From Candidatus Magnetobacterium casense (GTDB lineage: Bacteria > Nitrospirota > Thermodesulfovibrionia > Thermodesulfovibrionales > Magnetobacteriaceae): a stretch of 64,000 bases of DNA. Where the stretch lies: contig NZ_JMFO01000001.1 of NCBI RefSeq assembly GCF_000714715.1, positions 124,001-188,000 on the forward strand. Reading direction: 5' to 3'. This document shows, in pieces, positions 34,184 to 43,975 of the stretch. The notes under the pieces are model-generated. The model was given only the letters and a program-made list of their open reading frames with translations. It was not told the origin of the DNA and ran no database searches. Each line of letters opens with the position of its first letter. Position 1 is the stretch's first letter. The position numbers were made by a program, and so were the translations under genes.

Positions 34184-34854
34184 ATCGTTATCCGAAATAC
34201 AAGGACAGCGGGATTGAATGGCTCGGAGAGATACCGGAGCATTGGGAGGTGAAACCTCTGAAACATATTGCAGATATTGTTTTAGGAAAAATGCTTACAC
34301 CAGAAGACAAGGGTGGTTATTTATTAAAGTCATATTTGAGAGCACAAAATATTACATGGGAGTATGTTGATACTACTGATATTAAGGAAATGTGGTTTTC
34401 CAAACAAGAACTAAAACAGTACCTAATAAAGAAGAATGATCTTCTAATCAGTGAAGGGGGAGAAGTAGGTAGAACTGCTATTTGGAACGATGAGATAGAT
34501 GAATGTTACATTCAAAATTCTGTTCATAAGGTAAAAATTAATCATCCAAGTAATCCAAGGTATTATTTGTACCATTCTGAGGCATATGGTAAGGGTGGAT
34601 ATTATGAAACACAAGTAAATAAGGTTAGCATAGGCCACCTTACCAGAGAAAAATTAAAGGACATACGATTTCTATTTCCACTTAAAGATGAGCAAACCGC
34701 CATTGCCTCCTACCTCGACCGCAAGACCCAGCAGATAGATAAACAAATTGAAAATGAAAATCAATCCATTGCCCTCCTCCAGGAATACCGCACCGCCCTA
34801 ATCTCCAATGCCGTTACGGGCAAGATAGACGTAAGGGATACGGTAAACACATGA
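34180..34854 (+). CDS. hsdS: Type I specificity subunit HsdS, half-size (single target-recognition domain)
   Basis: Normal HsdS has about 400 residues with two target-recognition domains (TRDs) and two conserved helices. This one has 224: one TRD opening with KDSGIEWLGEIPEHWEVKPL (residues about 8-27), then FLFPLKDEQTAIASYLDRKT and a single long helical spacer ending in QEYRTALISNAVTGKIDVR. It is intact and overlaps hsdM and hsdR by 4 bases each. Two copies should pair to make a dimer with a symmetric, gapped recognition site, as shown for engineered half-HsdS proteins. The TRD is AT-richer than the flanks. Confidence 0.88.
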   Translation: MNRYPKYKDSGIEWLGEIPEHWEVKPLKHIADIVLGKMLTPEDKGGYLLKSYLRAQNITWEYVDTTDIKEMWFSKQELKQYLIKKNDLLISEGGEVGRTAIWNDEIDECYIQNSVHKVKINHPSNPRYYLYHSEAYGKGGYYETQVNKVSIGHLTREKLKDIRFLFPLKDEQTAIASYLDRKTQQIDKQIENENQSIALLQEYRTALISNAVTGKIDVRDTVNT

Positions 34855-37829
34855 GTTACCGAAACTACATCGAACAGGACTTTGAAGACCACATAGAAGA
34901 AAGCCTCCTGTCCTCCGGTTACCACAATCGCCTGTCGAAGGACTATGACCGTGAAGCCTGCCTCTTACCTGCCGAGGTCCTGGGATTCATCCAGGATACC
35001 CAACCGAAGGAATACGAAAGGCTCCAACTGCAATACGCAACAGAGACACCCACTAAACTGATATACCGCATAAGTACGGAGATATCCAAAAGGGGGACGC
35101 TCCATGTCCTACGCAAGGGCGTCTCTGACCGGGGGGCAAGGTTTAACCTTGTATACTTTAAACCAAGCAGCGGGATGAACCCTGAACATACAAGGCTTTA
35201 CCAACATAATCGCTTTTCCGTAGTCAGACAACTAAAATACAGCGCCAAGAACAAAAAATCAATAGACATTGTGATCTTCATCAATGGACTGCCCATAATC
35301 ACGATGGAACTTAAAAACTCCCTCACAGGTCAGATGGTAGATGAGGCAAGGCAACAGTACCGGAAGGACAGAGACCCCAAAGAACCGCTCCTACAGTTTA
35401 AGAGATGCCTTGTGCATCTTGCGGCAGGCAATGAGCAGGTATTTATGACAACAAAACTCCAGGGGAATAAGACCTTCTTCCTGCCCTTTAACAAGGATAC
35501 GGAAAACCCCGTCAATCCAAGTGGGCATAAGACGGCCTACCTCTGGGAAGACATCCTGACCCCTGACACCCTCCTCAGTATTATACAGAACTACCTGCAT
35601 ATCCAGAAAAAGACCGAAAAATACTACGACAACCAAAAAGGACTTCAGGAGCAAGAACACGAGGCATTTATATTCCCCCGATACCATCAGCTTGATGTAA
35701 CACGAACCCTCATCGATTGTGTTAAAGCGGATGGCGTGGGGAAAAGCTACCTCGTACAACACTCGGCAGGTTCTGGGAAATCAAACTCGATAGCATGGCT
35801 TGCCCATCAACTGGCAAGTTTCTATCAGAAAGACACGGACAAAACGCGCCTCTTTGACTCCATTGTTGTTGTCACAGACCGGAGGATACTTGACAGACAG
35901 CTCCAGGATACAATCAAGCAGTTTGAGCAGGTAGAGGGCGTGGTCTGTAAGATAGACGTCAATTCCACACAACTGAGAGCGTCCCTTGAAGCCGGAAGGG
36001 ATATTATTATAACCACCCTCCAGAAGTTTCCGATGATTTCTCAGGGCATAGCTCAACTGAGCGAGAAGCGCTTTGCGGTAATCATAGATGAGGCCCATTC
36101 AAGTCAATCCGGCGAGGGGGCTAAACACCTGAACAAAACCCTCTCCACCACCATAGACAAGGCAGAGGATGAGGACAAAGAGGATTTCGATCTTGAAGAG
36201 GAGATCATAAAGGAGATTAACGCACGGGGTAAACAGGCCAACATCTCATACTTTGCCTTTACCGCAACCCCAAAGAATAAGACCCTGGAGCTATTTGGCA
36301 GGAAAACCCCTGAGGGTGGCTTTGAGGCTCACCATATATACTCCATGAGACAGGCAATAGAGGAGGGGTTCATCCTTGACGTGCTTGGCAACTATACAAC
36401 CTTCCAGAGATATTTCAAGCTCAAGAAGAAATACGAAGCAGACAAGGAATACGAAAAGAAGAAGGCCGTTGCACTTCTTACAAGCTACGTAGACCTTCAA
36501 CCACACGCCCTGGGAAAAAAGACGGCCATTATGCTTGACCATTTCCTCGCACATACCGTCGATGCCATACAGGGCAGAGGCAGGGCAATGGTGGTAACCC
36601 GTTCAAGACTCCATGCCGTGAAATACTACCTTGAGTTTAAGAGGCAGATGGAAGGCCGTAGCCTTACCTTCAAACCCCTTGTAGCATTTTCAGGAACGGT
36701 GAAAGACCCTGACAGCGCCGCTGAATATACCGAGACGGCCTTAAATCAGCTCTCCGCTAAAGTAAGCATCCCCGACGCCTTAAAAACCCCTGACTACCGG
36801 ATTTTAATCGTTGCAGAGAAGTTCCAGACCGGATTTGATGAACCCATGCTTCATACCATGTATGTGGATAAAAAGTTGGAAGGAGTTCATGCCGTCCAAA
36901 CCCTGAGCAGGTTAAACAGAACAATGAGAGGGAAGAGCGAAACCATTGTCCTGGATTTCGTAAATGATTCCGAGGATATCTCAAAGTCCTTCCAACCCTA
37001 CTATCAAACCACCATGCTTGAAGAGGAAACCGACCCCAATAAGCTCTACAACATACAGGCCGAGCTTGAAAAGTTCAACCTGTACACAAAGACCGATGTT
37101 GATGAGTTTGCCGCAATATTCTTTAACGAAAAGGCAACCAAGGAGCTTTTGCAACCGATACTTGACAGGGCTATAGAAAACTGGAGACAACGCACTGACA
37201 ATGAACGTGAGGATTTCAGGGGCAGACTCAAGAGCTATTTCCGGCTTTACGGTTTCCTGTCACAACTGATTACCTTTACGGATACAGACCTTGAAAAGCT
37301 CTATGTCTTTACCAGGCTCTTAAACAGGAAACTTCCCCCAAGAGATAACAAGATACCTTATGAAATACAGGATGCCGTAGACCTTGAATCGTTCAGGATA
37401 CAGCAGACCTTCAAGGGTAAGATTGCCATAGAGAAAGGAGATGGGGAGGTCAAACCGGCAAGCACGGATACCCCTGCAAAGAAAGAATCAGAAAAAGACC
37501 TTCTCTCCAACATCATCAAGACTCTCAATGATGCCTACGGTATCGAGATCACGGAAGAAGACAAGGTTGATGTTGAAAACATGTACCGGAAGTACCAGGA
37601 AAATCAGGAGTTGAAAGCGGTCATAGAGGCCGACAATACCGAGCAGGATAAGGAGTCAAAATCAGACACGGTGATAGAAGCTCTCCTTATAGATTTCATA
37701 AACACCAAGATAGAACTCTACAGGAAACTCTCCCAACCACAGGTCAAGGCGCATATAAAGCGAGAATGGTTCGACCAAATCGCCAATCTTAACAGGCAAG
37801 GCCATTCAGTCTACCATGTTACACCGTAA
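34851..37829 (+). CDS. hsdR: Type I restriction endonuclease subunit HsdR
   Basis: HsdR translocates and cuts DNA. The N-terminal nuclease site lies near residue 150 (IDIVIFINGLPIITMELKN, D and E-x-K). The SF2 helicase motor has Walker A HSAGSGKSN (near 303), the DEAH box IIDEAHSSQSG, and motif FTATPKNKTLELFG. The long C-terminal region contains the HsdM-docking helices. At 992 residues it is complete, so the system should restrict as well as modify. Confidence 0.93.
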   Translation: MSYRNYIEQDFEDHIEESLLSSGYHNRLSKDYDREACLLPAEVLGFIQDTQPKEYERLQLQYATETPTKLIYRISTEISKRGTLHVLRKGVSDRGARFNLVYFKPSSGMNPEHTRLYQHNRFSVVRQLKYSAKNKKSIDIVIFINGLPIITMELKNSLTGQMVDEARQQYRKDRDPKEPLLQFKRCLVHLAAGNEQVFMTTKLQGNKTFFLPFNKDTENPVNPSGHKTAYLWEDILTPDTLLSIIQNYLHIQKKTEKYYDNQKGLQEQEHEAFIFPRYHQLDVTRTLIDCVKADGVGKSYLVQHSAGSGKSNSIAWLAHQLASFYQKDTDKTRLFDSIVVVTDRRILDRQLQDTIKQFEQVEGVVCKIDVNSTQLRASLEAGRDIIITTLQKFPMISQGIAQLSEKRFAVIIDEAHSSQSGEGAKHLNKTLSTTIDKAEDEDKEDFDLEEEIIKEINARGKQANISYFAFTATPKNKTLELFGRKTPEGGFEAHHIYSMRQAIEEGFILDVLGNYTTFQRYFKLKKKYEADKEYEKKKAVALLTSYVDLQPHALGKKTAIMLDHFLAHTVDAIQGRGRAMVVTRSRLHAVKYYLEFKRQMEGRSLTFKPLVAFSGTVKDPDSAAEYTETALNQLSAKVSIPDALKTPDYRILIVAEKFQTGFDEPMLHTMYVDKKLEGVHAVQTLSRLNRTMRGKSETIVLDFVNDSEDISKSFQPYYQTTMLEEETDPNKLYNIQAELEKFNLYTKTDVDEFAAIFFNEKATKELLQPILDRAIENWRQRTDNEREDFRGRLKSYFRLYGFLSQLITFTDTDLEKLYVFTRLLNRKLPPRDNKIPYEIQDAVDLESFRIQQTFKGKIAIEKGDGEVKPASTDTPAKKESEKDLLSNIIKTLNDAYGIEITEEDKVDVENMYRKYQENQELKAVIEADNTEQDKESKSDTVIEALLIDFINTKIELYRKLSQPQVKAHIKREWFDQIANLNRQGHSVYHVTP

Positions 37830-37926
37830 GTCATTGAATTCTTTAGTTTAGAGAAAGCCGAGCAGCACTACGATCAACTTTTTTTCTATTCCGCTCAAGT
37901 GCGATTGTCCTGGTTGTTTAGCCCCC

Positions 37927-37977
37927 TTGACAATGACACCTCCGGATGTGGTATGGTAGAAAATGTGACATTGTCAA
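37927..37977. promoter_or_regulatory. 9-bp inverted repeat upstream of yajQ
   Basis: TTGACAATG (37927-37935) and CATTGTCAA (37969-37977) form a perfect inverted repeat enclosing 33 bases, 46 bases before ATG 38024. The left arm also reads as a -35 box (TTGACA). It could be an operator or the ends of a small foldback element. Confidence 0.4.
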
Positions 37978-38023
37978 TACATACCGGAACCTTAATTAAC
38001 GACTTTCATAATCTGGAGGAACA

Positions 38024-38524
38024 ATGGCAGCAGATGAGCATTCATTTGACATCACGTGTGAGGTAAACCTGCAGGAGGTTTCAAATGCCGTTACACAGGC
38101 ATTGAAAGAGCTATCGACGCGGTTTGACTTCAAGGGCAGCAAGAGTGAAATAGACATAGACAAGGCAAACAACGTCCTGAGTGTCGTCTCCGATGACGAG
38201 TACAAGCTAAAGAGCGTGCTGGACATCCTGCAGACAAAGCTCGTAAAGCGCGGTGTTGCCCTGAAGGCCCTTACCTACGGCAAAATAGAGCCGGCAGCAG
38301 GGGGAACCGTACGACAGAAGATATCCCTCCAGCAGGGTATCCCCATTGAAAAGGCAAAGGAGATCACCAAGCTCGTCAAGGAACTTAAACTCAAGGTTAC
38401 AGCCGAAATCCAGAACGACCAGGTACGCATCAGGGGCAAGAAGATAGACGACCTGCAAAATATCATCTCCCGCATCAAGGACAAGGACTTTGGCATACAC
38501 ATCCAGATATCCAATTACAGATAA
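38024..38524 (+). CDS. yajQ: YajQ-family nucleotide-binding protein
   Basis: The 166-residue protein has the YajQ (DUF520) layout: SFDITCEVNLQEVSNAVTQA, STRFDFKGS, then two tandem ferredoxin-like halves with GKIEPAAGGTVRQ and the tail KDFGIHIQISNYR. In Xanthomonas a YajQ homologue binds cyclic di-GMP, but elsewhere the family's role is open. It stands alone with its own leader, which holds a 9-bp inverted repeat. Confidence 0.92.
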   Translation: MAADEHSFDITCEVNLQEVSNAVTQALKELSTRFDFKGSKSEIDIDKANNVLSVVSDDEYKLKSVLDILQTKLVKRGVALKALTYGKIEPAAGGTVRQKISLQQGIPIEKAKEITKLVKELKLKVTAEIQNDQVRIRGKKIDDLQNIISRIKDKDFGIHIQISNYR

Positions 38525-38660
38525 CGCAGCAGATGTCATGCCAACACCAACCCCCCCGACAACCCCACTATATTTCAGATGAGGCAATTGGGACACTCGT
38601 CAGAGTAAGGGCGTTTATGTTATACTGAACCTAATAATATCGTTAAGGAGTTGACACGTT

Positions 38661-39029
38661 ATGACAGAGACGCTTAAGTATGATGACAAGGGGCTTATTC
38701 CGGCCATCATCCAGGACGCAGAGGGTGGTGAGGTCTTAATGGTTGCCTATATGAACGAGGCCTCATTAGCTCAGACGCTGCAGAGTGGTTATACCCATTT
38801 TTGGTCGCGTTCGAGGCAGAAGTTCTGGAAAAAGGGCGAACAATCAGGGCACGTCCAGGAGGTAAAGCAGGTGCTGGTTGACTGTGACAACGATACCCTG
38901 CTGATCAAGGTAATCCAGCATGGCCCCGGGGCCTGTCACACCGGGCACAGGAGCTGCTTCTACAAGGATATCAACGGGCATGAGCTTGCCGCAAAGGTCT
39001 TTTCCCAAGAACAGGTCTACGGTAAATAG
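38661..39029 (+). CDS. hisI: Phosphoribosyl-AMP cyclohydrolase
   Basis: HisI opens the adenine ring of phosphoribosyl-AMP in histidine synthesis. It is a single-domain enzyme (122 residues) without the HisE fusion. Motifs: [37 protein letters not shown], and the zinc Cys residues in DCDNDTLL and [12 protein letters not shown]. An AAGGAG site precedes ATG 38661, and an extended -10 (TGTTATACT) lies upstream. No other his gene is nearby. Confidence 0.93.
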   Translation: MTETLKYDDKGLIPAIIQDAEGGEVLMVAYMNEASLAQTLQSGYTHFWSRSRQKFWKKGEQSGHVQEVKQVLVDCDNDTLLIKVIQHGPGACHTGHRSCFYKDINGHELAAKVFSQEQVYGK

Positions 39030-39057
39030 CCCGGATGTTTAAGCAAGGGGGTTTGAC

Positions 39058-39612
39058 ATGAAGAGGTTTGTGGTTTTAATCGTGGCGCTGTATTGTTTTT
39101 CGGCAGTGGTGCTACATGCCGATTGTATCAAGGGTAACTGCAAGGATGGCGTTGGTACGAAGGTCTTCCCCGATGGCAGCACGTATGAGGGGGAGTTCAA
39201 GGACTCGCAGATGGATGGCGCCGGTACCCAGACGCTAAAGGACGGCAGAAAGTACACCGGCACCTTAAAGAATGGCAAGCGAGAGGGTAAGGGTGTTTAT
39301 CTGTTCCCCGATGGCGGCAGGTTTGAAGGCGAGTTTGTTGATGACAAGCGTGTAAAAGGCAAATTTGTCTGGGCTAACGGCGATAAGTACGATGGTGAGT
39401 TTAAAGATGATGCCATTACCGGCAAGGGTACCTATATGTATGCCGATGGGATGAAGTACGAGGGTGAGTTAAAGGACGGGAAAAAACACGGAACTGGTAC
39501 CCTTATCTATCCCGATGGCAAGAAGATTACCGGCCAGTTTAAGGACGACAAAAAAGAAGGTAAATTCACCGTAATCTACCCCGGTGGTGCTCAAAAAGAG
39601 CTCAACTACTAA
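39058..39612 (+). CDS. Exported MORN-repeat protein
   Basis: A signal peptide (MKRFVVLIVALYCFSAVVLHA) is followed by about six MORN repeats in the pattern YEGEFKDxxxxGxGTxxxxDGxxY; examples are STYEGEFKDSQMDGAGT and MKYEGELKDGKKHGTGT. MORN repeats form an extended beta meander. Two cysteines near the mature N-terminus (DCIKGNCKDG) are typical of bacterial exported forms. The function is unknown. Confidence 0.85.
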   Translation: MKRFVVLIVALYCFSAVVLHADCIKGNCKDGVGTKVFPDGSTYEGEFKDSQMDGAGTQTLKDGRKYTGTLKNGKREGKGVYLFPDGGRFEGEFVDDKRVKGKFVWANGDKYDGEFKDDAITGKGTYMYADGMKYEGELKDGKKHGTGTLIYPDGKKITGQFKDDKKEGKFTVIYPGGAQKELNY

Positions 39613-39640
39613 CCCCCTTTTTGACCTCTCCTGACAATAT

Positions 39641-41848
39641 GTGACAATAACACACACAACGAAAATGTATACACAGGGCACCGACATTGAGCTACAGGGT
39701 CAGGTGGAGCGGCTCACCTACTGTAACGAGGAAAACGGGTTTACCATAGCTCGGCTTACAGTGCCGGGACGTCGTGACGTTGTCACCATCTCCGGGGCGC
39801 TTCCGGGGATTAACGCCGGAGAGGAGTTGCGCTTAAAGGGGGAGTGGGTTAACCACAAGAAGTACGGGATGCAGTTTAAGGTCAACTCTTACCAGTCGGT
39901 CACCCCGGCCACGACTGAGGGGATAAAGCGCTACCTGGGGTCCGGGTTGATCAAGGGTATTGGTCCGGTGCTGGCCAAGAGGCTGGTTGATCGGTTTGAC
40001 GACGAAACGCTCAACGTCATCGACACACACGCAGAACGTCTGAAGGAGGTTGAGGGCATCGGTGATAAACGCGTGGAAAAGATTCGCTCTGCCTGGGCAC
40101 AACAGAGGGATATCAGAGATATCATGATGTTTCTGCAGGGCCACGGGGTAAGCGCAACCTATGCGACAAAGATATTCAAACAGTACGGAGGCAGCGCCAT
40201 CAAGCGTGTCAGGGACAATCCCTACCAACTGGCCACCGACATACACGGCATCGGCTTCATCACGGCAGACAAAATAGCACAAAAACTGGGCTTCAGCAAG
40301 GACTCCGAACTTCGTGCCGCTGCCGGCATTCTCTATGTCCTGTACGAACTCTCAAACGATGGCCACGTGTACTACCCCTACGAGCTATTGATGGCCCACT
40401 GTGGCAATGTCCTGGAGGTCGGAGGCGAAATACTCCTGGAGCCTTTTGACGCCCTGGTCGGCGACAACAAGTTGATCGTTGAGAGTTTAGCCGCCGCAGA
40501 CCCTGCTGACAGTCACCGGGGGGTGTATCTGGCCAGGTACCACGTATCAGAGTGCGGGATTGCCGCCGCCCTGCTGGGACTAATGCAGGTAGCCAAGTTT
40601 CTGAGGGCCTTCTCCGTTGACAAGGCCATAGCGTGGGTTCAAAGCGAGCTTTCCATAAGTCTGGCCGATAACCAGGTAGCGGCAGTCAAGGCCGCCATTG
40701 CCCACAAGGTACTCGTCATCACCGGCGGTCCCGGCACCGGCAAGACCACCATCATCAACGCCATCATAAAACTCTACCAGCAACTGCACCAGCGAGTGCT
40801 ACTGACCGCCCCCACTGGCAGAGCTGCAAAGCGTATGCAGGAGTCCACCGGTTGCGATGCCAGGACGCTTCACCGGTTGCTGGAATTCAGCCCCAAGAGC
40901 GGGACGTTCAAGCGCAATGAGCAGACCCCCCTTGACGCCGACCTCGTTGTTGTTGATGAGGCATCCATGATCGACACGGTACTGATGTACCACTTCCTGA
41001 GGGCGGTGCCAAGACGTGCAACCCTGATAATCGTTGGCGACACGGACCAACTGCCATCCGTGGGGCCTGGCAATGTCCTGGCTGACATCATCAGTGCCGG
41101 GACGGTCCCAAGCGTCAGGCTCAAGGAGATATTCAGGCAGTCGCAACAGAGCCGGATCGTCGTAAACGCTCACCGCGTAAACATCGGCGAAATGCCATCC
41201 CTGAGCGGCAATCTGACCCCTCAGCAGGACTTCTGTTTCATAGAAGCCGAAGACCCCGAGGTAATACTCAAACACGTAGTGCAACTGTGCAAGGACACAA
41301 TCCCTCAGAGGTACAGGCTCGACCCCATGAGCGATATCCAGGTGCTAACTGCCATGCACAAGGGCACACTGGGCGCCACTACACTCAACGCACAATTGCA
41401 ACAGACACTAAACACCTCAACCACCGAACTCATACGCGGAGGCAGGGTGTTTAAGGTCGGCGACAAGGTCATGCAAACCGTCAACAACTACGACAAGGAC
41501 GTCTACAACGGCGACATAGGCGTCATACAACGGATCAAAGCCGTAGAGCACGAACTCATCGTGCAGTTTGACGGCAGGGACGTGACCTTTGACTTCATAG
41601 ACCTCGATGAAATAGTCCTGGCCTACGCCATCTCAATCCACAAGGCCCAGGGCAGCGAATATCCTGCCGTGGTAATACCCATACACACGCAACAGTTTAT
41701 AATGCTCCAACGCAATCTACTCTATACCGCCATAACCAGGGCACGACGCCTTGTAGTCCTGGTTGGCAGCAAACGCGCCATTGCCATCGCCGTAACAAAC
41801 AACAAAACAAAGAAGCGTTACACATACTTGAAAAATAGATTGCTGTAA
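39641..41848 (+). CDS. recD2: RecD2-type DNA helicase
   Basis: This SF1B 5'-3' helicase is involved in DNA repair without RecBC. It has the OB-like N-terminal domain (DIELQGQVERLTYCNEENGFT), helix-hairpin-helix segments (KRYLGSGLIKGIGP, EVEGIGDKRVEKI, YQLATDIHGIGF), Walker A TGGPGTGKTTI (near residue 363), Walker B VVDEASMID, and an SH3-like/motif VI end with HKAQGSEYPAVV and YTAITRAR. At 735 residues it is standard. GTG 39641 or ATG 39665 may be the start; neither has a good ribosome binding site. Confidence 0.93.
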   Translation: MTITHTTKMYTQGTDIELQGQVERLTYCNEENGFTIARLTVPGRRDVVTISGALPGINAGEELRLKGEWVNHKKYGMQFKVNSYQSVTPATTEGIKRYLGSGLIKGIGPVLAKRLVDRFDDETLNVIDTHAERLKEVEGIGDKRVEKIRSAWAQQRDIRDIMMFLQGHGVSATYATKIFKQYGGSAIKRVRDNPYQLATDIHGIGFITADKIAQKLGFSKDSELRAAAGILYVLYELSNDGHVYYPYELLMAHCGNVLEVGGEILLEPFDALVGDNKLIVESLAAADPADSHRGVYLARYHVSECGIAAALLGLMQVAKFLRAFSVDKAIAWVQSELSISLADNQVAAVKAAIAHKVLVITGGPGTGKTTIINAIIKLYQQLHQRVLLTAPTGRAAKRMQESTGCDARTLHRLLEFSPKSGTFKRNEQTPLDADLVVVDEASMIDTVLMYHFLRAVPRRATLIIVGDTDQLPSVGPGNVLADIISAGTVPSVRLKEIFRQSQQSRIVVNAHRVNIGEMPSLSGNLTPQQDFCFIEAEDPEVILKHVVQLCKDTIPQRYRLDPMSDIQVLTAMHKGTLGATTLNAQLQQTLNTSTTELIRGGRVFKVGDKVMQTVNNYDKDVYNGDIGVIQRIKAVEHELIVQFDGRDVTFDFIDLDEIVLAYAISIHKAQGSEYPAVVIPIHTQQFIMLQRNLLYTAITRARRLVVLVGSKRAIAIAVTNNKTKKRYTYLKNRLL

Positions 41849-41933
41849 TGGTTCAATGTAAAAATACCGGAGGTTACCCCATGGGGGGCGGCTTATGGGG
41901 GGCGGCTTTTTAACTCTGCATCAGTCAGCAGAC

Positions 41934-43178
41934 CTAAAAGCCATCAGCTATGTTTTCCAGGACACTATAGGCATCATCTTTAAAGTCTTTGACGTCAAGG
42001 ACATCTATGTGCAGGTCTGTCAGCACTTTTTCGTGTGTCTCTATAAAGTCATCGTCGGTCTGCACAGGAGCCGTGCCCGAATAACCATAAGAGAGGCATA
42101 TGTGTTCCGCCAGAATCAGGATTGCCCATAATTGTCTGATTTCTTCGTAGTTTGCAGTACTTGTTGAAACGTCTATCTCTCTGGAGTGATGATTTCTTAT
42201 TACCTTGAAATACTTATCTCCGATCCCCCACGTCTTTACTATCAAGCTGCCTATGTCTGCATGGTTTGAATTGTACTTCTCCTCCTCATGCTCAATCACT
42301 TCAATGGCGCTGGACATGGCATGATCGGCAATAGTCTCATAATCCGGAAATCTCTTCAAAAACAGAGGGATTGCACAGTCATGAAATAACCCTACAAGGT
42401 AAGCACTGTCAACGTACTTAGGGGCTCGCTTACTCGCAATGTAGCCACAGACCGTAGCTCCGGCAACAGAATGTTTCCAAAACTTCTCGCTGACAATACC
42501 GGAATCCTTTAAAGAACTTTGCATGGCTACGGATAATACCATGTTGGTAAAGGCATTCAGCCCCAGGACATTCAGCGCCCGTTCTACACTGTCTACCTTG
42601 CCGGAGGCATACACCGGCGAATTTGCCAACTTGATCAACAAGGCTGAAATGGATACATCCTTCTTTATATGCTCTATCATTTTGGTTAAAGATGGCTTTG
42701 GTTTTTTCAATTCACTGTACAGCTCGGTGACAATCTCAGGACAGGGCGGTATCTTCATGTTCGTTATAGATACTTGCTGACCCTTTGGGTCCCCAGGTGG
42801 CCTTTTCTTGATTTTTTCAAGGAATGGTTTGAGTTTCTGTTCTATAACGTGATTTTCAACCGGTTTCATGATATATTCCGTCACGGAGGCATTGAGGCAG
42901 ACCATAATACTTTCTCTGTCACGGCGCTGGGTAATGATTATGAAAGGTACATTTGAAATCCTTATGTCCTGTCTCACCCGGACAAGCAACTTGTGGCCAT
43001 CGACATATTCATAGTCCCAATCGCTCACTATGAGTTCGTAGGTATTGTTCTCTGCCAGTTTTTTAATGGCGTCCGTATCGTTATAGACGATATCAAAGGC
43101 TACATCTGGAAAGCTATGTTTAATATAACCCTCTATAGCCTTGATAATTGGCATTGAGTGTGACACTATCAGCAGCAT
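41934..43178 (-). CDS. Receiver-HDOD signalling protein
   Basis: A receiver-like domain (about residues 1-120) has LLIVSHSMP, the candidate phospho-Asp in LIVSDWDYEYVDG and a Lys in YIMKPVE. The C-terminal HDOD domain (about 145-400) shows ISALLIKLANSPVYA, RALNVLGLNAFTNMVLSV and GLFHDCAIPLFLKRFP. HDOD proteins are non-catalytic HD relatives that regulate signalling or motility. The acid pocket at the very N-terminus is degenerate (VSHSMP instead of two acidic residues), so phosphorylation may be lost. Confidence 0.82.
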   Translation of the reverse strand: MLLIVSHSMPIIKAIEGYIKHSFPDVAFDIVYNDTDAIKKLAENNTYELIVSDWDYEYVDGHKLLVRVRQDIRISNVPFIIITQRRDRESIMVCLNASVTEYIMKPVENHVIEQKLKPFLEKIKKRPPGDPKGQQVSITNMKIPPCPEIVTELYSELKKPKPSLTKMIEHIKKDVSISALLIKLANSPVYASGKVDSVERALNVLGLNAFTNMVLSVAMQSSLKDSGIVSEKFWKHSVAGATVCGYIASKRAPKYVDSAYLVGLFHDCAIPLFLKRFPDYETIADHAMSSAIEVIEHEEEKYNSNHADIGSLIVKTWGIGDKYFKVIRNHHSREIDVSTSTANYEEIRQLWAILILAEHICLSYGYSGTAPVQTDDDFIETHEKVLTDLHIDVLDVKDFKDDAYSVLENIADGF

Positions 43179-43286
43179 ATGATAATCTCCGGTATTAAAG
43201 TAATCAACGTTGAGTTTTTGTCAAGCCTTTTGCCTCCAGGGGCAATGGTGTCATTATACAATATGCAAAATCACCCGTAACGTCTG

Positions 43287-43853
43287 CTAAAACAAATCGG
43301 CCTTTCCACCACACAGCTCTATCAGGTGAGACATGGCCTTGCCGACCTTTTCGGCAGAGTTTTCAGAGTTGCATATAAAAATCGCACTTTCTTCATTGGC
43401 TTCTGTTTTAACGCCTCGTTTGTCGTCCTGATAAGAGACATGTATTGCTTTTACGGATTTTTTCCTTTCTTTTTTATCCTCTTTTGAGTTGAGTTGAACG
43501 CCTACATTGCTAAAATCAGTGTATATAACGAGTATTGGGTCAATACCATTTTTAACCATAGCAGGGTCCATCTCTTTTAAAGGTACTATGTATTTTCTTT
43601 GCAGTTGTCCAAACTGATTGGTGATTTCCACGATAAATGTGCAGTCGTCCTTTTCATCGAGGTAGACCCTGCTTATTACATTGTTTGCAATCTTCATATT
43701 GTCACATTTTTCCTGAACAAAGGCAATAGTCTCTTTTTTTGTCGGCTTGTCTTCAGTAAACGCAGCCGCAGAGCAATAAAGCATAAGGGCCGCGGTTAAT
43801 GGGACAACTCTGAACAAAGCCATATAAAGACTCTTTACATTTGCACTTTCCAT
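43287..43853 (-). CDS. Exported protein of unknown function
   Basis: The 188-residue protein starts at ATG 43853, 10 bases after AAAGGAG (a TTG three codons further upstream is too close to it). A signal peptide ends near CSAAAFTED. The mature part is rich in Lys, Glu and Asp (AFVQEKCDNMKIANNVISRVYL, TDFSNVGVQLNSKEDKKERK) with Cys at CTF, CNS and LCGG. No family is recognised. It might be a periplasmic beta-sandwich; that is only an impression. Confidence 0.6.
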   Translation of the reverse strand: MESANVKSLYMALFRVVPLTAALMLYCSAAAFTEDKPTKKETIAFVQEKCDNMKIANNVISRVYLDEKDDCTFIVEITNQFGQLQRKYIVPLKEMDPAMVKNGIDPILVIYTDFSNVGVQLNSKEDKKERKKSVKAIHVSYQDDKRGVKTEANEESAIFICNSENSAEKVGKAMSHLIELCGGKADLF

Positions 43854-43975
43854 ACAAACCAAACTCCTTTAATATTCAAGCGTGTCGTTTTAAGATACTA
43901 AACCTGTACCTCTAATGCTATTGTAACATGTTGTCTCAATATAGTCAAATGCCCCGGACTATCACAGTGGCGCTA

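Noticed and set aside
34180-34854. hsdS as a broken gene
   Set aside because: The frame is intact, overlaps both neighbours correctly and ends with a proper conserved tail, so a functional half-HsdS is more likely than a truncation.
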